Origin: Hymenobacter gelipurpurascens
GTDB lineage: Bacteria > Bacteroidota > Bacteroidia > Cytophagales > Hymenobacteraceae
Length of the DNA stretch: 64,000 nt
Reading direction: 5' to 3'
Assembly: GCF_900187375.1 (NCBI RefSeq)
Contig: NZ_FYEW01000001.1
Location: 1,054,001 to 1,118,000 of the forward strand
The position numbers and the translations under genes are program-made. This document shows, piece by piece, positions 44,531 to 53,127 of this stretch (positions within the stretch are counted from its first letter, which is position 1; the number at the start of each line of letters is the position of its first letter). The notes under the pieces were generated by a model. The model was not told the DNA's origin, did not search any database, and saw only the letters and a list, made by a program, of their open reading frames with translations.

Positions 44531-45901
44531 CTAGAAGCAGCCTCGGGAAGGCGTGGTGGTAACGGGCATAACGCCAATAAATTCTGGGGTTACATAAGGC
44601 GTGAGCGGCACTACACTATCTAAGAACAATGGCCCGATGCGCAAGTCCCCGGCCACGGTGGAGGGCAGCGCCAGGGTAGGCTGCTCACACAGCCGGTCGT
44701 CGGTGAGGCTGGCTTTAAACAGGCTGATGGTGGAGGATTTAGCCTGAGAAGCGGCAGCATTGGTAAGGCCATACAGGCGCCCCCTTGCATCACGGGCCAG
44801 GGCCGTTTCGTAGTCCAGCAAGCCATTCGGGAAGGCGGCGAGCTGGCGGGCGCGCACTACGTTTCCTTGGCTATCAATTTGGTATAGGGCCCGAACCTGC
44901 TGGGTAGAATTTGGGGCCGCCGCCAGCACCACGGCCAGATCGGTGCCCTCGGTGCGCGCCACTACATCGGCCAGATAGGCCTGGAGCTGCAGAATACGGG
45001 AGATGATGGTGGCACCGTCGGCTGAAACCTGGGCCTGCATGATGCCCCGCGTTTCCGTCCACCACAGCTGGATAACGCCCGTGGGCAGGACGTGCATGTA
45101 TAAGCTGGGCGGGTACGGATACGGGGATGCCGGCGCCGTGATGCGGCGCGCCCACTGCATTTCGCCCAGAGCATTCAGCTTCAGTAGAGAAAAGTCTTTT
45201 TGCCGTTGATAGTCGCCGGTCAGCACGGCATAGCCACCATCGGGGGTAGCTGCCACCACAGGTGAGGAGCAGATCGACGACATGTTGTACTGCCAGCTCC
45301 ACTGAATGGCCCCCGACGACGACACCTTCAGCAATCTAAATTCCTGGTCGTAGCCCGAAAAGCTCTCCGCTATGGGCAGGAGGAAGCCTCCGTCGGCGGT
45401 AGGCAAGGGCGCTGATATGGGGCGGGAAGTCAATTGCTGATAAGGCAAATAGCTCATCCGTTGAGTCCAGGCCAAGCCGCCCTGCTCATTGAGCCTAACC
45501 AGCACAAGATCCTGCCTAATAGACCCCACCAGCAAGCCACCTTGGCCCGGGCTACGAGCAAACTGCACACCCTCAGAACCGCCAATTTCATAGTTATGCG
45601 CCCACTGCACTGCGCCGGACGTATCGAGTTGGGCCAGAATTACTCCGCTGGCGGCCTCCGGAGAATAGATGGCCTCATCGGTTCTCGATGTCAGCACCGC
45701 CCACAGAGGATCCTGCTCCGTTTGGCCGGCCGTGAGTAGCAGCGGACTGCGTGGAAAGGAGCCTGAAACGGCACCCAGGAGCTGCTGGGAGCCAGGAGTT
45801 TTGGCAGGCGCCGGATCGGGATCTGGCTCAGCGTGTTGTCGGCAGCCAGCGCCCAATAGCAATAGGCCTAGCACACTTACCGCGTATAATTTTCGATACA
45901 T
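44531..45901 (-). CDS. Repeat-containing lipoprotein
   Basis: A 456-residue lipoprotein with lipobox GAGCR after the leader MYRKLYAVSVLGLLLL. The body has a repeated unit of about 45-55 residues containing hydrophobic-Leu-x-x-Asp/Asn-x-x-Gly-x-hydrophobic-x-W, as in LAQLDTSGAVQWAHN, LVRLNEQGGLAWTQR, LLKVSSSGAIQWSWQ and LLKLNALGEMQWARR. This is the pattern of beta-propeller proteins in Bacteroidota. No enzymatic motif is visible; a binding or scaffolding role on the cell surface is likely. The TAG at 44531-44533 is inside a dispersed motif. Confidence 0.75.
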   Translation of the reverse strand: MYRKLYAVSVLGLLLLGAGCRQHAEPDPDPAPAKTPGSQQLLGAVSGSFPRSPLLLTAGQTEQDPLWAVLTSRTDEAIYSPEAASGVILAQLDTSGAVQWAHNYEIGGSEGVQFARSPGQGGLLVGSIRQDLVLVRLNEQGGLAWTQRMSYLPYQQLTSRPISAPLPTADGGFLLPIAESFSGYDQEFRLLKVSSSGAIQWSWQYNMSSICSSPVVAATPDGGYAVLTGDYQRQKDFSLLKLNALGEMQWARRITAPASPYPYPPSLYMHVLPTGVIQLWWTETRGIMQAQVSADGATIISRILQLQAYLADVVARTEGTDLAVVLAAAPNSTQQVRALYQIDSQGNVVRARQLAAFPNGLLDYETALARDARGRLYGLTNAAASQAKSSTISLFKASLTDDRLCEQPTLALPSTVAGDLRIGPLFLDSVVPLTPYVTPEFIGVMPVTTTPSRGCF

Positions 45902-45943
45902 AACAGCCTCTATATTTCTAGTAATTAAGCCTTGACAGATACA

Positions 45944-46477
45944 CTAGTTGGTAGCCCCATAACGCCGGGCCACGGCGGTAGCAGCCTGAGCAGAATCCTG
46001 CGGAACCGTGACTTCCAGCAGATAATTGAACTCATCATCACCGACGGTCGGCACCGGGCGTGGGGCGCCTAGTGCCTCGGCCGTTTCCAGTATAGTGTTG
46101 GAGTGGCCTACCACCAGCACCGCGCGCCCGGCATACTCGCGCCGGATGCGGGTGGCCAGAGCGGGTAGCTGCTTGGCGTCGTAGGTCTGAATGGGTAGCT
46201 GCAGCTCCTTAGCCAGGGGCTCCGCCGTGGTACGCGTGCGAACCGTATTGGTGCTAAAGATGGCGACTATTGCCTTGTCTTGTAGCTGATCACGCAAGGC
46301 TACTGCCCGGCTTTGTCCAAGAGTAGTCAGAGCGGGGTCGGCGAGGCCAGGGGTGGTGTCTTTTTCGGCGTGGCGCACTACATAGACGGTGGTTTTGCTA
46401 AGCTTCGCGGTGCTGCAGCTCGCTAGCAGGCCGAGCAGTGGCAACAGGCACACCAGCAGGTTCAGGATCTTTTTCAT
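45944..46477 (-). CDS. Histidine-phosphatase lipoprotein
   Basis: A 177-residue lipoprotein: MKKILNLLVCLLPLLGLLAS with lipobox SCSTA. The histidine phosphatase domain has TVYVVRHAEKD with the phospho-accepting His in the R-H-x-E motif, FSTNTVRTRTTAEPLA and VLVVGHSNTILET with the second catalytic His. This short version is SixA-like or phosphoglycerate-mutase-like. It should hydrolyse small phospho-compounds in the periplasm; substrate unknown. It follows the DUF1028 gene by 65 bp on the same strand, with an inverted motif pair (46507-46535) in the gap. Confidence 0.86.
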   Translation of the reverse strand: MKKILNLLVCLLPLLGLLASCSTAKLSKTTVYVVRHAEKDTTPGLADPALTTLGQSRAVALRDQLQDKAIVAIFSTNTVRTRTTAEPLAKELQLPIQTYDAKQLPALATRIRREYAGRAVLVVGHSNTILETAEALGAPRPVPTVGDDEFNYLLEVTVPQDSAQAATAVARRYGATN

Positions 46478-46506
46478 CGGGGAGACAAAAGGTGGTTGTA
46501 CAAGGG

Positions 46507-46535
46507 AGTGGCCTACAGAGAGTCCGTAGGCCACT
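46507..46535. repeat. Inverted pair of the dispersed motif
   Basis: AGTGGCCTAC and GTAGGCCACT, exact reverse complements, separated by nine bases. It sits in the short gap between two co-directional minus-strand genes and could form a hairpin. Confidence 0.8.
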
Positions 46536-46542
46536 TAGGTAG

Positions 46543-47535
46543 TTAGCGAAGGCTCAGAATCTGTTTTAACTCGGCGTCTGTCACCGTCAGCAGGCCTACT
46601 TTGGGCAGGCGCTCAGTGAGGGTGCGCCAATTGGGGTCCTGCTTGAAAATGGGCATCAGCATCTTGATGGCGGCCGGCACCTGCTGCTTGTTGGCCAGAC
46701 TGATGGCGTGCCAATACTTCATTTCCAGGTTCTGCGGGAAGAGCTTTTCGGCCGCCTGATATTCCCGAATGGCGCCGGGCACATCGTTCTTTTCCACGGC
46801 CAAGTCGCCGGCGTTCATGTGCTCATAAGCCCTGTGCAGGCTCAGCAAGCGGCTCAGCTCCTTCAGAGGCTCGGCGGCATCATCCACCCGCAAATCAATC
46901 AGGCGGTCTTCCCAAACCCCCGCGCCGGGCTTGGCGCGCACCACCAGCAACGCCGCCGACTGCCGGCCCCGGATGTCGCCGCCCGCCGCCTGGGCCGCTT
47001 GCAGCGCCGAAACCACGCGTTCGGCAAACGGCAGCTTGGCATTCTGCTCGTAGGCCTTCTGCATGGCCGCCGGCACCGTGTTATTCAGCATCATATTCGA
47101 CTGCACCGAAAACTGATTTCCCTGGCGGTGCCCGGCCATATCAATACACTTGGCGCCGGTGTGGGTAGCTACCCGGCCCTGGTTGTCGATAATGGCCACT
47201 TGCCGTACGTCGCGGCCTTCATCAGTGCGAATGAGTTCATCCAGAGCTTCCTGGGCCGATTTGCCGGCTTTCAGCAAAGCCAACCCTCGCGGCCCGAAAG
47301 ACTTGTTGGTGAAGGACTGCGTAGCCACGGCGCCCACGCCCGCCTCGGCCCAGCTGACCGAAGTACCCACGGAAAACCAGTGACTTTGCACGGCCACGGC
47401 CATGTCGCCGGTTTGGGGGTCGCGGGCCACAATAGAGTAGGTATGCGCCAGCGGATCGGTGGTGGTATATACCTGGGCCGCAGCGGGGCGCAACAGGCCT
47501 AGCACTGGCAACAGGCAGAGCAGAATTCGTTTCAT
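46543..47535 (-). CDS. Exported DUF1028 (Ntn-hydrolase-like) protein with TPR-like tail
   Basis: A 330-residue exported protein with leader MKRILLCLLPVLGLLRPAAA. The DUF1028 domain (about 20-230) shows THTGAKCIDMAGHRQG, SVQSNMML and GDIRGRQSAALLV, and begins after cleavage with a segment HTYSIVARDPQTG. DUF1028 is related to Ntn hydrolases; catalysis has not been settled. From about residue 230, a tail with HRAYEHMNAGDLAVEKNDVP, AIREYQAAEKLFPQNLEMKY and AISLANKQQVPAAIKMLMPI looks like two to three TPR helices. The tail suggests protein interaction. Confidence 0.85.
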   Translation of the reverse strand: MKRILLCLLPVLGLLRPAAAQVYTTTDPLAHTYSIVARDPQTGDMAVAVQSHWFSVGTSVSWAEAGVGAVATQSFTNKSFGPRGLALLKAGKSAQEALDELIRTDEGRDVRQVAIIDNQGRVATHTGAKCIDMAGHRQGNQFSVQSNMMLNNTVPAAMQKAYEQNAKLPFAERVVSALQAAQAAGGDIRGRQSAALLVVRAKPGAGVWEDRLIDLRVDDAAEPLKELSRLLSLHRAYEHMNAGDLAVEKNDVPGAIREYQAAEKLFPQNLEMKYWHAISLANKQQVPAAIKMLMPIFKQDPNWRTLTERLPKVGLLTVTDAELKQILSLR

Positions 47536-47723
47536 GCGGATGGGAATAGGATGAGGGGAAAAGCAGACAGACAGGCAAGATACGCACTGCGCGTTGTGCT
47601 ATAATGGCTTTTCCAGAACTCCCGCACGGCAGCCTGGCCTAGACCACACCGAGTTGCCGCTGCTGCTGTTCTGCTTTATCAGGTTTCCCTTCTACCTTAC
47701 GCGGCCCGTCAACCTATCTGCGC

Positions 47724-48767
47724 GTGACTCCCCTTCCCCCTATTACCATTGAGGCCCAACACCTGAGTAAGCGCTACGGCACGCACACAGTAGTGCAGGA
47801 CGTATCCTTTGCGCTGGCCGCCGGCGAAACGCTAGTCTTGCTCGGGCCCAGCGGCTGCGGTAAAACCACACTGCTCCGGATGCTTAATCGTTTGGTGGAG
47901 CCCGACGCAGGAACGGTGCGCGTAAATGGCCAGGATGTACGCACCCAGGCCCCCGAGCTATTGCGCCGCGGCATGGGCTACGTCATTCAGCAGGTAGGCC
48001 TCTTGCCACACTACACTGTAGCTGAAAATGTAGGCGTGGTTTCCCGTTTGCTAGGCCACGATGCAGCGCAGGTAGCTTCCCGTACGGAGGAGCTTCTCAA
48101 CCGGCTGCATCTGCCTCCCGAGCGCTATGCCCGGCAGTACCCGCACCAGCTTTCGGGTGGGCAGCAGCAGCGCGTAGGCCTGGCCCGCGCCCTGGCCGCC
48201 AACCCACCCATTATCCTGCTCGATGAACCCTTCGGCGCCCTCGACCCCATCACCCGCGCCAGCATCCGGCGGGAGTTTCGGGAGTTGGAGGAACTGCGCC
48301 GCAAAACCATGGTACTGGTGACCCACGATGTGCAGGAAGCCTTCGAGCTGGCCGACCGCATCATGCTCCTCGATGCCGGTATAGTGCAGCAGCTGGGCAC
48401 ACCGCGTGAGCTTCTGTTTCAGCCCGCCAATGAGTTCGTACGCCGCTTCTTCGAGGCCGAGCGTCTGAGCCTGCAATTGCGCACCCTCCGCCTGGCTGAC
48501 GTATTGACATACGCCAAATCAAACAGCAATATCAGCACTTCAACTATTTACAAATCAGGCCACAATATACTTTCACCTTCTGTATCAATTCAAGATGCTA
48601 TTGAGCTGCTTAGTACGCTTTCAGCCAAACAAACAAACTCCACAGACGAAGCAATAGTGTGGGTTTCAGGGGAGCAATCTACCCCGTCTTCAGCTGCCTA
48701 CTCCTTCACGCTACCGCAGCTCATGACGGCTTTTGGGCGCGCCCTTCAACACCTGCAAGCCGCATGA
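47724..48767 (+). CDS. Osmoprotectant ABC transporter ATP-binding protein
   Basis: A 347-residue ABC ATPase starting at GTG 47724. Walker A is LLGPSGCGKTTLL, the Q-loop region VIQQVGLLPHYTVAENVG, the signature LSGGQQQRVGLARAL, Walker B ILLDEPFGALDPI and the H-loop VTHDVQEAFELADRIMLLDA. Architecture matches the OpuCA/ProV class of glycine betaine or choline transporters. The last 90 residues (from about 255) replace the CBS domains of OpuCA and are encoded by a segment of unusually low GC (about 48490-48660). It overlaps the next gene by ATGA (48764-48767), so both are translated together. Confidence 0.92.
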   Translation: MTPLPPITIEAQHLSKRYGTHTVVQDVSFALAAGETLVLLGPSGCGKTTLLRMLNRLVEPDAGTVRVNGQDVRTQAPELLRRGMGYVIQQVGLLPHYTVAENVGVVSRLLGHDAAQVASRTEELLNRLHLPPERYARQYPHQLSGGQQQRVGLARALAANPPIILLDEPFGALDPITRASIRREFRELEELRRKTMVLVTHDVQEAFELADRIMLLDAGIVQQLGTPRELLFQPANEFVRRFFEAERLSLQLRTLRLADVLTYAKSNSNISTSTIYKSGHNILSPSVSIQDAIELLSTLSAKQTNSTDEAIVWVSGEQSTPSSAAYSFTLPQLMTAFGRALQHLQAA

Positions 48768-50326
48768 ATACCTTCACTGAACTCCTTCATTTCTGGCAGG
48801 CGCAGGCCGATAAGCTAGGCCAGCAAACCCTGCAGCACATCGGCCTGACGGCGGCTTCCCTCCTGCTGGGCGTGCTGCTTGGCGTACCGCTAGGCCTGCT
48901 CGTCACGCGCCGGCCGCGCCTGGCGCCCTGGGTGCTGGGCACGGCCAGCATTCTGCAAACTATTCCCAGTATTGCCCTGCTGGGCTTCCTGATTCCGCTG
49001 TTGGGCATCGGGCCGGGGCCGGCCATTTTTGCGCTGTTCCTGTATGCTTTGCTGCCCATTGTGCGCAACACGGTAACCGGCATTCAGGGGGTTGATGCGG
49101 CCGTGGTAGATGCGGGCCGGGGCCTGGGCTTTACTGATGCACAGGTACTGCGGCGCATAGAGTTGCCGCTGGCTCTGCCGGTGCTTTTTGCCGGTATCCG
49201 GACGGCGGCTGTCATCAACGTGGGGGTGGCTACGCTGGCGGCCTACATTGCGGCGGGTGGCCTAGGCGAGTTTATTTTTGGCGGAATTGCCCTGAACAAT
49301 CCGGCCATGATTTTGGCCGGGGCCATTCCGGCCGCAGCACTGGCCCTGGCCTTTGATGCGGCTTTGGCGGGGCTGCAGCGGCTGCCGGTGCGCCGGCTAT
49401 TGCGCGTAGGCCAGTCGTTGCTCCTGATATTGCCTCTTCTGGCCGGACTCTATCTGCTGCCCCGCGCTACCAGCCGACTGTTGGCCGGTTTCAGCCCCGA
49501 GTTTGTGGGGCGCGCCGATGGTTTGCCTGGCCTGCAGCAGAAGTATGGCCTACAGACTGCCTCGGTGGTTTTAGCGCCGGCCTTGGTCTACGAAGCAGCC
49601 CGCCACGGCGACGTGGACGTTATTGATGGGTACTCTACTGATGGCCGCATCAGGGCCTACGACCTGCGCGTGCTGCGCGATGATCAACAGGCCTTTCCGC
49701 CTTACCAGGCCGTGCCCGTAGTGCGGGCCGGAGCGCTGCAGGAGCATCCGGAGCTGGCGGCTGTGCTGGCCAAGCTCGATGGACAGATTTCCGATTCGGT
49801 GATGACGGAGCTAAACTACCGTGTCGATTATCTGCACGAAACGCCCCGCGCCGTTGCCCAGGCATTTCTGCGGCAACGGGGGCTGTGGCACAATGCCCTG
49901 CCCGTAACTGGTGGCACCATCCGGTTGGGCTCCAAGATTTTTGCCGAACAGTACATTCTGGCGGAAATGTATGCCGCCCTTATCCGGGGGTACACTGGGC
50001 TTGAGGTAGAATCCAAGACTGGCCTAGGAGGCACCAACATCTGCTTTGAAGCCCTCCGGACTGGCGCCATCGACCTTTACCCCGAGTACACCGGCACGGG
50101 CCTACTGGTGCTGCTGCAGCCGCCCACAGCCGTAGTTGATTCCCTGGGCGGGCAGCCGGCGGCCGTACTGGCCTACGTGCAACGGGAGTTCCGGCGCCGC
50201 TACCAATTGGAGTGGCTGGCGCCGCTGGGCTTCAACAATACCTATGCTCTGCTTATGCGCCGCCAGCAGGCCGAAAAGCTCGGCATAGCCTCAGTTTCGG
50301 AGCTGAGCGCTTTTCTGCGTAACTGA
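48764..50326 (+). CDS. Osmoprotectant ABC permease fused to substrate-binding domain
   Basis: A 520-residue fusion. Residues about 1-215 are an inner-membrane permease of the OpuCB/ProW type with five to six helices (LLLGVLLGVPLGLLVTRRP; GLGFTDAQVLRRIELPLALP, the EAA-like loop). After further helices about 225-245, residues about 250-520 form an OpuAC/OpuCC-type periplasmic binding domain in two lobes (SKIFAEQYILAEMYAALI; TNICFEALRTGAIDLYPEYT). Aromatic box residues for quaternary amines are likely but cannot be placed by eye. It pairs with the ATPase. Loss of a separate binding protein is a known fused arrangement in several phyla. Confidence 0.9.
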   Translation: MNTFTELLHFWQAQADKLGQQTLQHIGLTAASLLLGVLLGVPLGLLVTRRPRLAPWVLGTASILQTIPSIALLGFLIPLLGIGPGPAIFALFLYALLPIVRNTVTGIQGVDAAVVDAGRGLGFTDAQVLRRIELPLALPVLFAGIRTAAVINVGVATLAAYIAAGGLGEFIFGGIALNNPAMILAGAIPAAALALAFDAALAGLQRLPVRRLLRVGQSLLLILPLLAGLYLLPRATSRLLAGFSPEFVGRADGLPGLQQKYGLQTASVVLAPALVYEAARHGDVDVIDGYSTDGRIRAYDLRVLRDDQQAFPPYQAVPVVRAGALQEHPELAAVLAKLDGQISDSVMTELNYRVDYLHETPRAVAQAFLRQRGLWHNALPVTGGTIRLGSKIFAEQYILAEMYAALIRGYTGLEVESKTGLGGTNICFEALRTGAIDLYPEYTGTGLLVLLQPPTAVVDSLGGQPAAVLAYVQREFRRRYQLEWLAPLGFNNTYALLMRRQQAEKLGIASVSELSAFLRN

Positions 50327-50415
50327 GTTACCTGCACACGTTTTGCCGCGCTGGGCCGTTGTGTGGGCGGCGCGTATCTTACCCGCATTCATCTACCTGA
50401 TCTATTCTCCTTACT

Positions 50416-51483
50416 ATGTCTACTTCTTCGCCAGCCTCGGAAGCGTCATCCGGTCCGGCTGCTTTCCCTGGTAGTTCTGCTGCCCTAGGCCACTCCCGAG
50501 GATCCAAACGAGCCCGGATTAAAGAGGCTTTCTTTATGAGTCAGAATGTATTTCGGGGAGGATTTATCCATAATACGGGTGGTGCTCTGAACGTCATGCG
50601 CCTGCTTTCGGTCCACAAGATGCCGGCCGGCTTGGTCACGCTGGACCACCCCTGGGTAACGGGCCTGATGCCTGCCGAGCAGGAGCCTGTGTGGCCTAGC
50701 AACATCGCCTTCCGCACACCGCTTGGTACTGAGTGGGCCAAAGCAGAGTATGCGCCAGAAACTGATGACGCTATTGTGGGAAAAGTAGGCCGGTTTCTGG
50801 CGGCGATGGTGCGCAAATCGGCGGCCGTGCCGGAAATTCCGCAGGGCACCAGCCGGCGCATGCCGCACGCTATCAACTACCTGCACGGCGCGGTCCACTA
50901 CAACGGGGCCACCCTGCTGTTCAACACGTTTCAGGAGGCCCTTACCTACTTTGCCGATACCCGGTTCCGCAAGGAACTGCGCCGCCTGATTAAAGAGGAG
51001 CGACGTGAGGTAACGCTGGTGTTTCGGGAGCGGAACTACGACCCCGTGGAGTTTGCGTATTTCTCGGCCTTCGTGATGTCGCATGTGCCGTGGTTTGCCA
51101 ACGTCAACGGGGCCCAGCGCAAGGTGATGTGGGGTAACCCCTCGCCCTACCCCGCCGTGAACATCATCAACGGCAGCTGGGTGGCCGACACCGACCGCCT
51201 GCGCCACGGCGACAAAACCAGTATCGTGCGGCCGCCCCTCAACCCGGCCCTATATTTCCGGGGCGAGTACGGCGTGCCCACCCGCAGCTACACCTCCAGC
51301 GAGCGGCTCCATGCGTATCTCATCAACAAGTGGGTCAGCCGCCGCGGATTCCGGGGTGGCCTATACTTCGTGGATCGGCGCCGCATCGAGGCCGACCGGT
51401 TCCAGCGCTACCAGGCCACCGGCGAAGGCGGCCCCGACAACCACCCCATCCCGAATCCCTTGCGCCGCCACCAGCAGCGCTAG
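50416..51483 (+). CDS. Hypothetical protein of unknown family
   Basis: A 355-residue cytosolic protein. The first 45 residues are disordered and Ser/Ala/Gly-rich; the core begins MSQNVFRGGFIHNTGGALNV, an internal Met that could be an alternative start. Blocks that look conserved by their density of aromatics and charge are FRTPLGTEWAKAEYAPETDD, VHYNGATLLFNTFQEALTYF, LRRLIKEERREVTLVFRERN and YFSAFVMSHVPWFANVNGAQ. The C-terminus is basic. I recognise no domain or catalytic motif. It is convergent with the glycosyltransferase gene at 51486, sharing a TAGGCCTA that provides both stop codons. Confidence 0.6.
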   Translation: MSTSSPASEASSGPAAFPGSSAALGHSRGSKRARIKEAFFMSQNVFRGGFIHNTGGALNVMRLLSVHKMPAGLVTLDHPWVTGLMPAEQEPVWPSNIAFRTPLGTEWAKAEYAPETDDAIVGKVGRFLAAMVRKSAAVPEIPQGTSRRMPHAINYLHGAVHYNGATLLFNTFQEALTYFADTRFRKELRRLIKEERREVTLVFRERNYDPVEFAYFSAFVMSHVPWFANVNGAQRKVMWGNPSPYPAVNIINGSWVADTDRLRHGDKTSIVRPPLNPALYFRGEYGVPTRSYTSSERLHAYLINKWVSRRGFRGGLYFVDRRRIEADRFQRYQATGEGGPDNHPIPNPLRRHQQR

Positions 51484-51488
51484 GCCTA
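51481..51488. other. TAGGCCTA palindrome providing stop codons for two convergent genes
   Basis: The plus gene stops with TAG at 51481-51483 and the minus gene with TAG read from 51488-51486. The two stops are the halves of one 8-bp palindrome, a variant of the dispersed motif. Confidence 0.85.
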
Positions 51489-52214
51489 TACTTTGTCCTG
51501 CCGGATGAGGGACCGATACACCTCGGCCAGCTTGGGCTGCGGTACACCCAGCCGGTAGAGCAACGTGATAAGGTAGTACACGCTTTGCAGCCGGATAGGC
51601 CCGTTGTCGCGGTACTTGCGGGCCGAAGTGACGATTTGCTCCGGTAGCACCCGAAACTTGCCGTGCTGCCGTAGCCGCCGCGTAATCTCCTGATCTTCAA
51701 ACACAATCATATCCTCACGGTAGCCACCCGCTTTCCGGAATATTTCGGGAAGGACAAACAGGCTTTGGTCGCCGAAGCGAAAGGGCTCTGGGCTGAAGCG
51801 CGTAAACCACGCGTTGGCTTGCAGAAACCAATGAGGTTCATCAAACGTGAGGCGGTAGCAGCCGCTGCTGTAGCCCGCCGCTACGGCAGCGCGCAAATCG
51901 GTGAGCAGCGTGGCCGGCGGAAACGTATCAGCATGCAGGAAATACAGCAGGTTGCCGGAGGCCTGGCTGGCCCCGAAATTAAGCTGTGCGGCGCGGCCTT
52001 TGCGGGGAGAGGTTACGACGCGGGCACCGGCTTCAGCGGCTTCCTGGGTGGTTCTATCGGTGCTGCCGCCATCGGCCACCACAATTTCTACCGCGGCATC
52101 GGAGTGGCAAATATGCTGTAGATGGCGCAGCAGGCGCCCAATGTGGCCGGCCTCGTTGAAGGTTGGGATGATAATGCTGATGGCAAGCGGCGTGGCCACA
52201 GGACCGGACTTCAT
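51486..52214 (-). CDS. TIGR04283-type family 2 glycosyltransferase
   Basis: A 242-residue GT2 protein. It begins ISIIIPTFNEAGHIGRLLRH, then EIVVADGGSTDRTT with the first Asp, SPRKGRAAQLNFGASQASGN, LLYFLHADTFPP with the DxD-like site, and VFEDQEITRRLRQHG with the base region. This order matches the TIGR04283 group, which in some bacteria is linked to arsenosugar synthesis or radical SAM genes. No such partners lie nearby, so its product is unknown. The start is placed at 52214 (MKSGPVATPLA); an in-frame Met at 52250 is the alternative. Confidence 0.83.
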   Translation of the reverse strand: MKSGPVATPLAISIIIPTFNEAGHIGRLLRHLQHICHSDAAVEIVVADGGSTDRTTQEAAEAGARVVTSPRKGRAAQLNFGASQASGNLLYFLHADTFPPATLLTDLRAAVAAGYSSGCYRLTFDEPHWFLQANAWFTRFSPEPFRFGDQSLFVLPEIFRKAGGYREDMIVFEDQEITRRLRQHGKFRVLPEQIVTSARKYRDNGPIRLQSVYYLITLLYRLGVPQPKLAEVYRSLIRQDKV

Positions 52215-52358
52215 GGGGCAGGCAAACGGGTGGACAGCCAACATACGCAATACGCCGCAAGCCGGTAGTCAGGCCGGGCCCGGAGTGGCCTAGGGGCGTT
52301 CATGCACTCTTCACGCCCGAGGTGCGTATGTTGCAGCATCACTACGCCAAGTCCTGCT

Positions 52359-53045
52359 ATGCACGTCCTGATTGTTGAAGACGAAAAAAGCCTCCACGAG
52401 GAGGTACGCCAGTTTTTACGCCAGTCCCAGTACCTCGTCGATTCGGCGTATACCTACGCTGAGGCCTCAGAGAAAATCTTCGTGAATAGCTACGATTTCG
52501 TGCTGCTGGACCTGGGCTTGCCCGATGGCGACGGCCTGGATTTGCTGGAAGAAGCCCGTCAAAACGACAAACAGGAAGCCTCATTCATCATCCTGACGGC
52601 CCGCGGGGCCCTCGACGACCGGATTCGGGGCCTCGACTTAGGCGCCGATGACTACCTGCCCAAGCCGTTTTCTTTGCTGGAGCTGCAGAGCCGGATGCAG
52701 GCCATTATGCGGCGTAAGTTTGGCCTGAAGCGTCAGGAAATGGTGTTTGGCAACGGCTTTCTGCTCGATGCCACCGGCCGTACCTTGCGCTACAATGGCC
52801 AGGACGTGCCCCTGACCAAGAAGGAGTTCGATCTGCTGCACTACCTGCTCTTGCACAAAAACCGAGTGCTTACGCGCCTGCAGCTCGGGGAGCACCTGTG
52901 GGGCAATGTGCTGGAAGACGATTCCGACTCCAACTACATTGATGTGCACATCAAGAACATCCGCAAGAAACTCAGCCAATTTGCTCCCACCGATTTTCTG
53001 GAAACCGTGCGCGGCATTGGATACCGGGTGATGGAAGAAAGCTAG
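52359..53045 (+). CDS. OmpR-family response regulator
   Basis: A 228-residue DNA-binding response regulator. The receiver has VEDEK near residues 6-10, the phosphoacceptor Asp at 51 in LLDLGLPDGDG, Thr at 80 in ILTARG and Lys at 102 in YLPKPFS. The C-terminal winged helix (about 130-228) has LTKKEFDLLHYLLLHKNRVL and the recognition region SNYIDVHIKNIRKKL. It is followed by its cognate kinase 83 bp later. The start at 52359 is chosen because the frame above it to 52302 lacks receiver sequence. The TAG is inside a dispersed motif. Confidence 0.93.
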   Translation: MHVLIVEDEKSLHEEVRQFLRQSQYLVDSAYTYAEASEKIFVNSYDFVLLDLGLPDGDGLDLLEEARQNDKQEASFIILTARGALDDRIRGLDLGADDYLPKPFSLLELQSRMQAIMRRKFGLKRQEMVFGNGFLLDATGRTLRYNGQDVPLTKKEFDLLHYLLLHKNRVLTRLQLGEHLWGNVLEDDSDSNYIDVHIKNIRKKLSQFAPTDFLETVRGIGYRVMEES

Positions 53046-53127
53046 GCCAGTTTTGCTCCCACGTTCGAGACACTTTTGCCGCCGGCTGAAATTGTAGCTC
53101 AGGCATACCAACCCTACATATCTGCGC

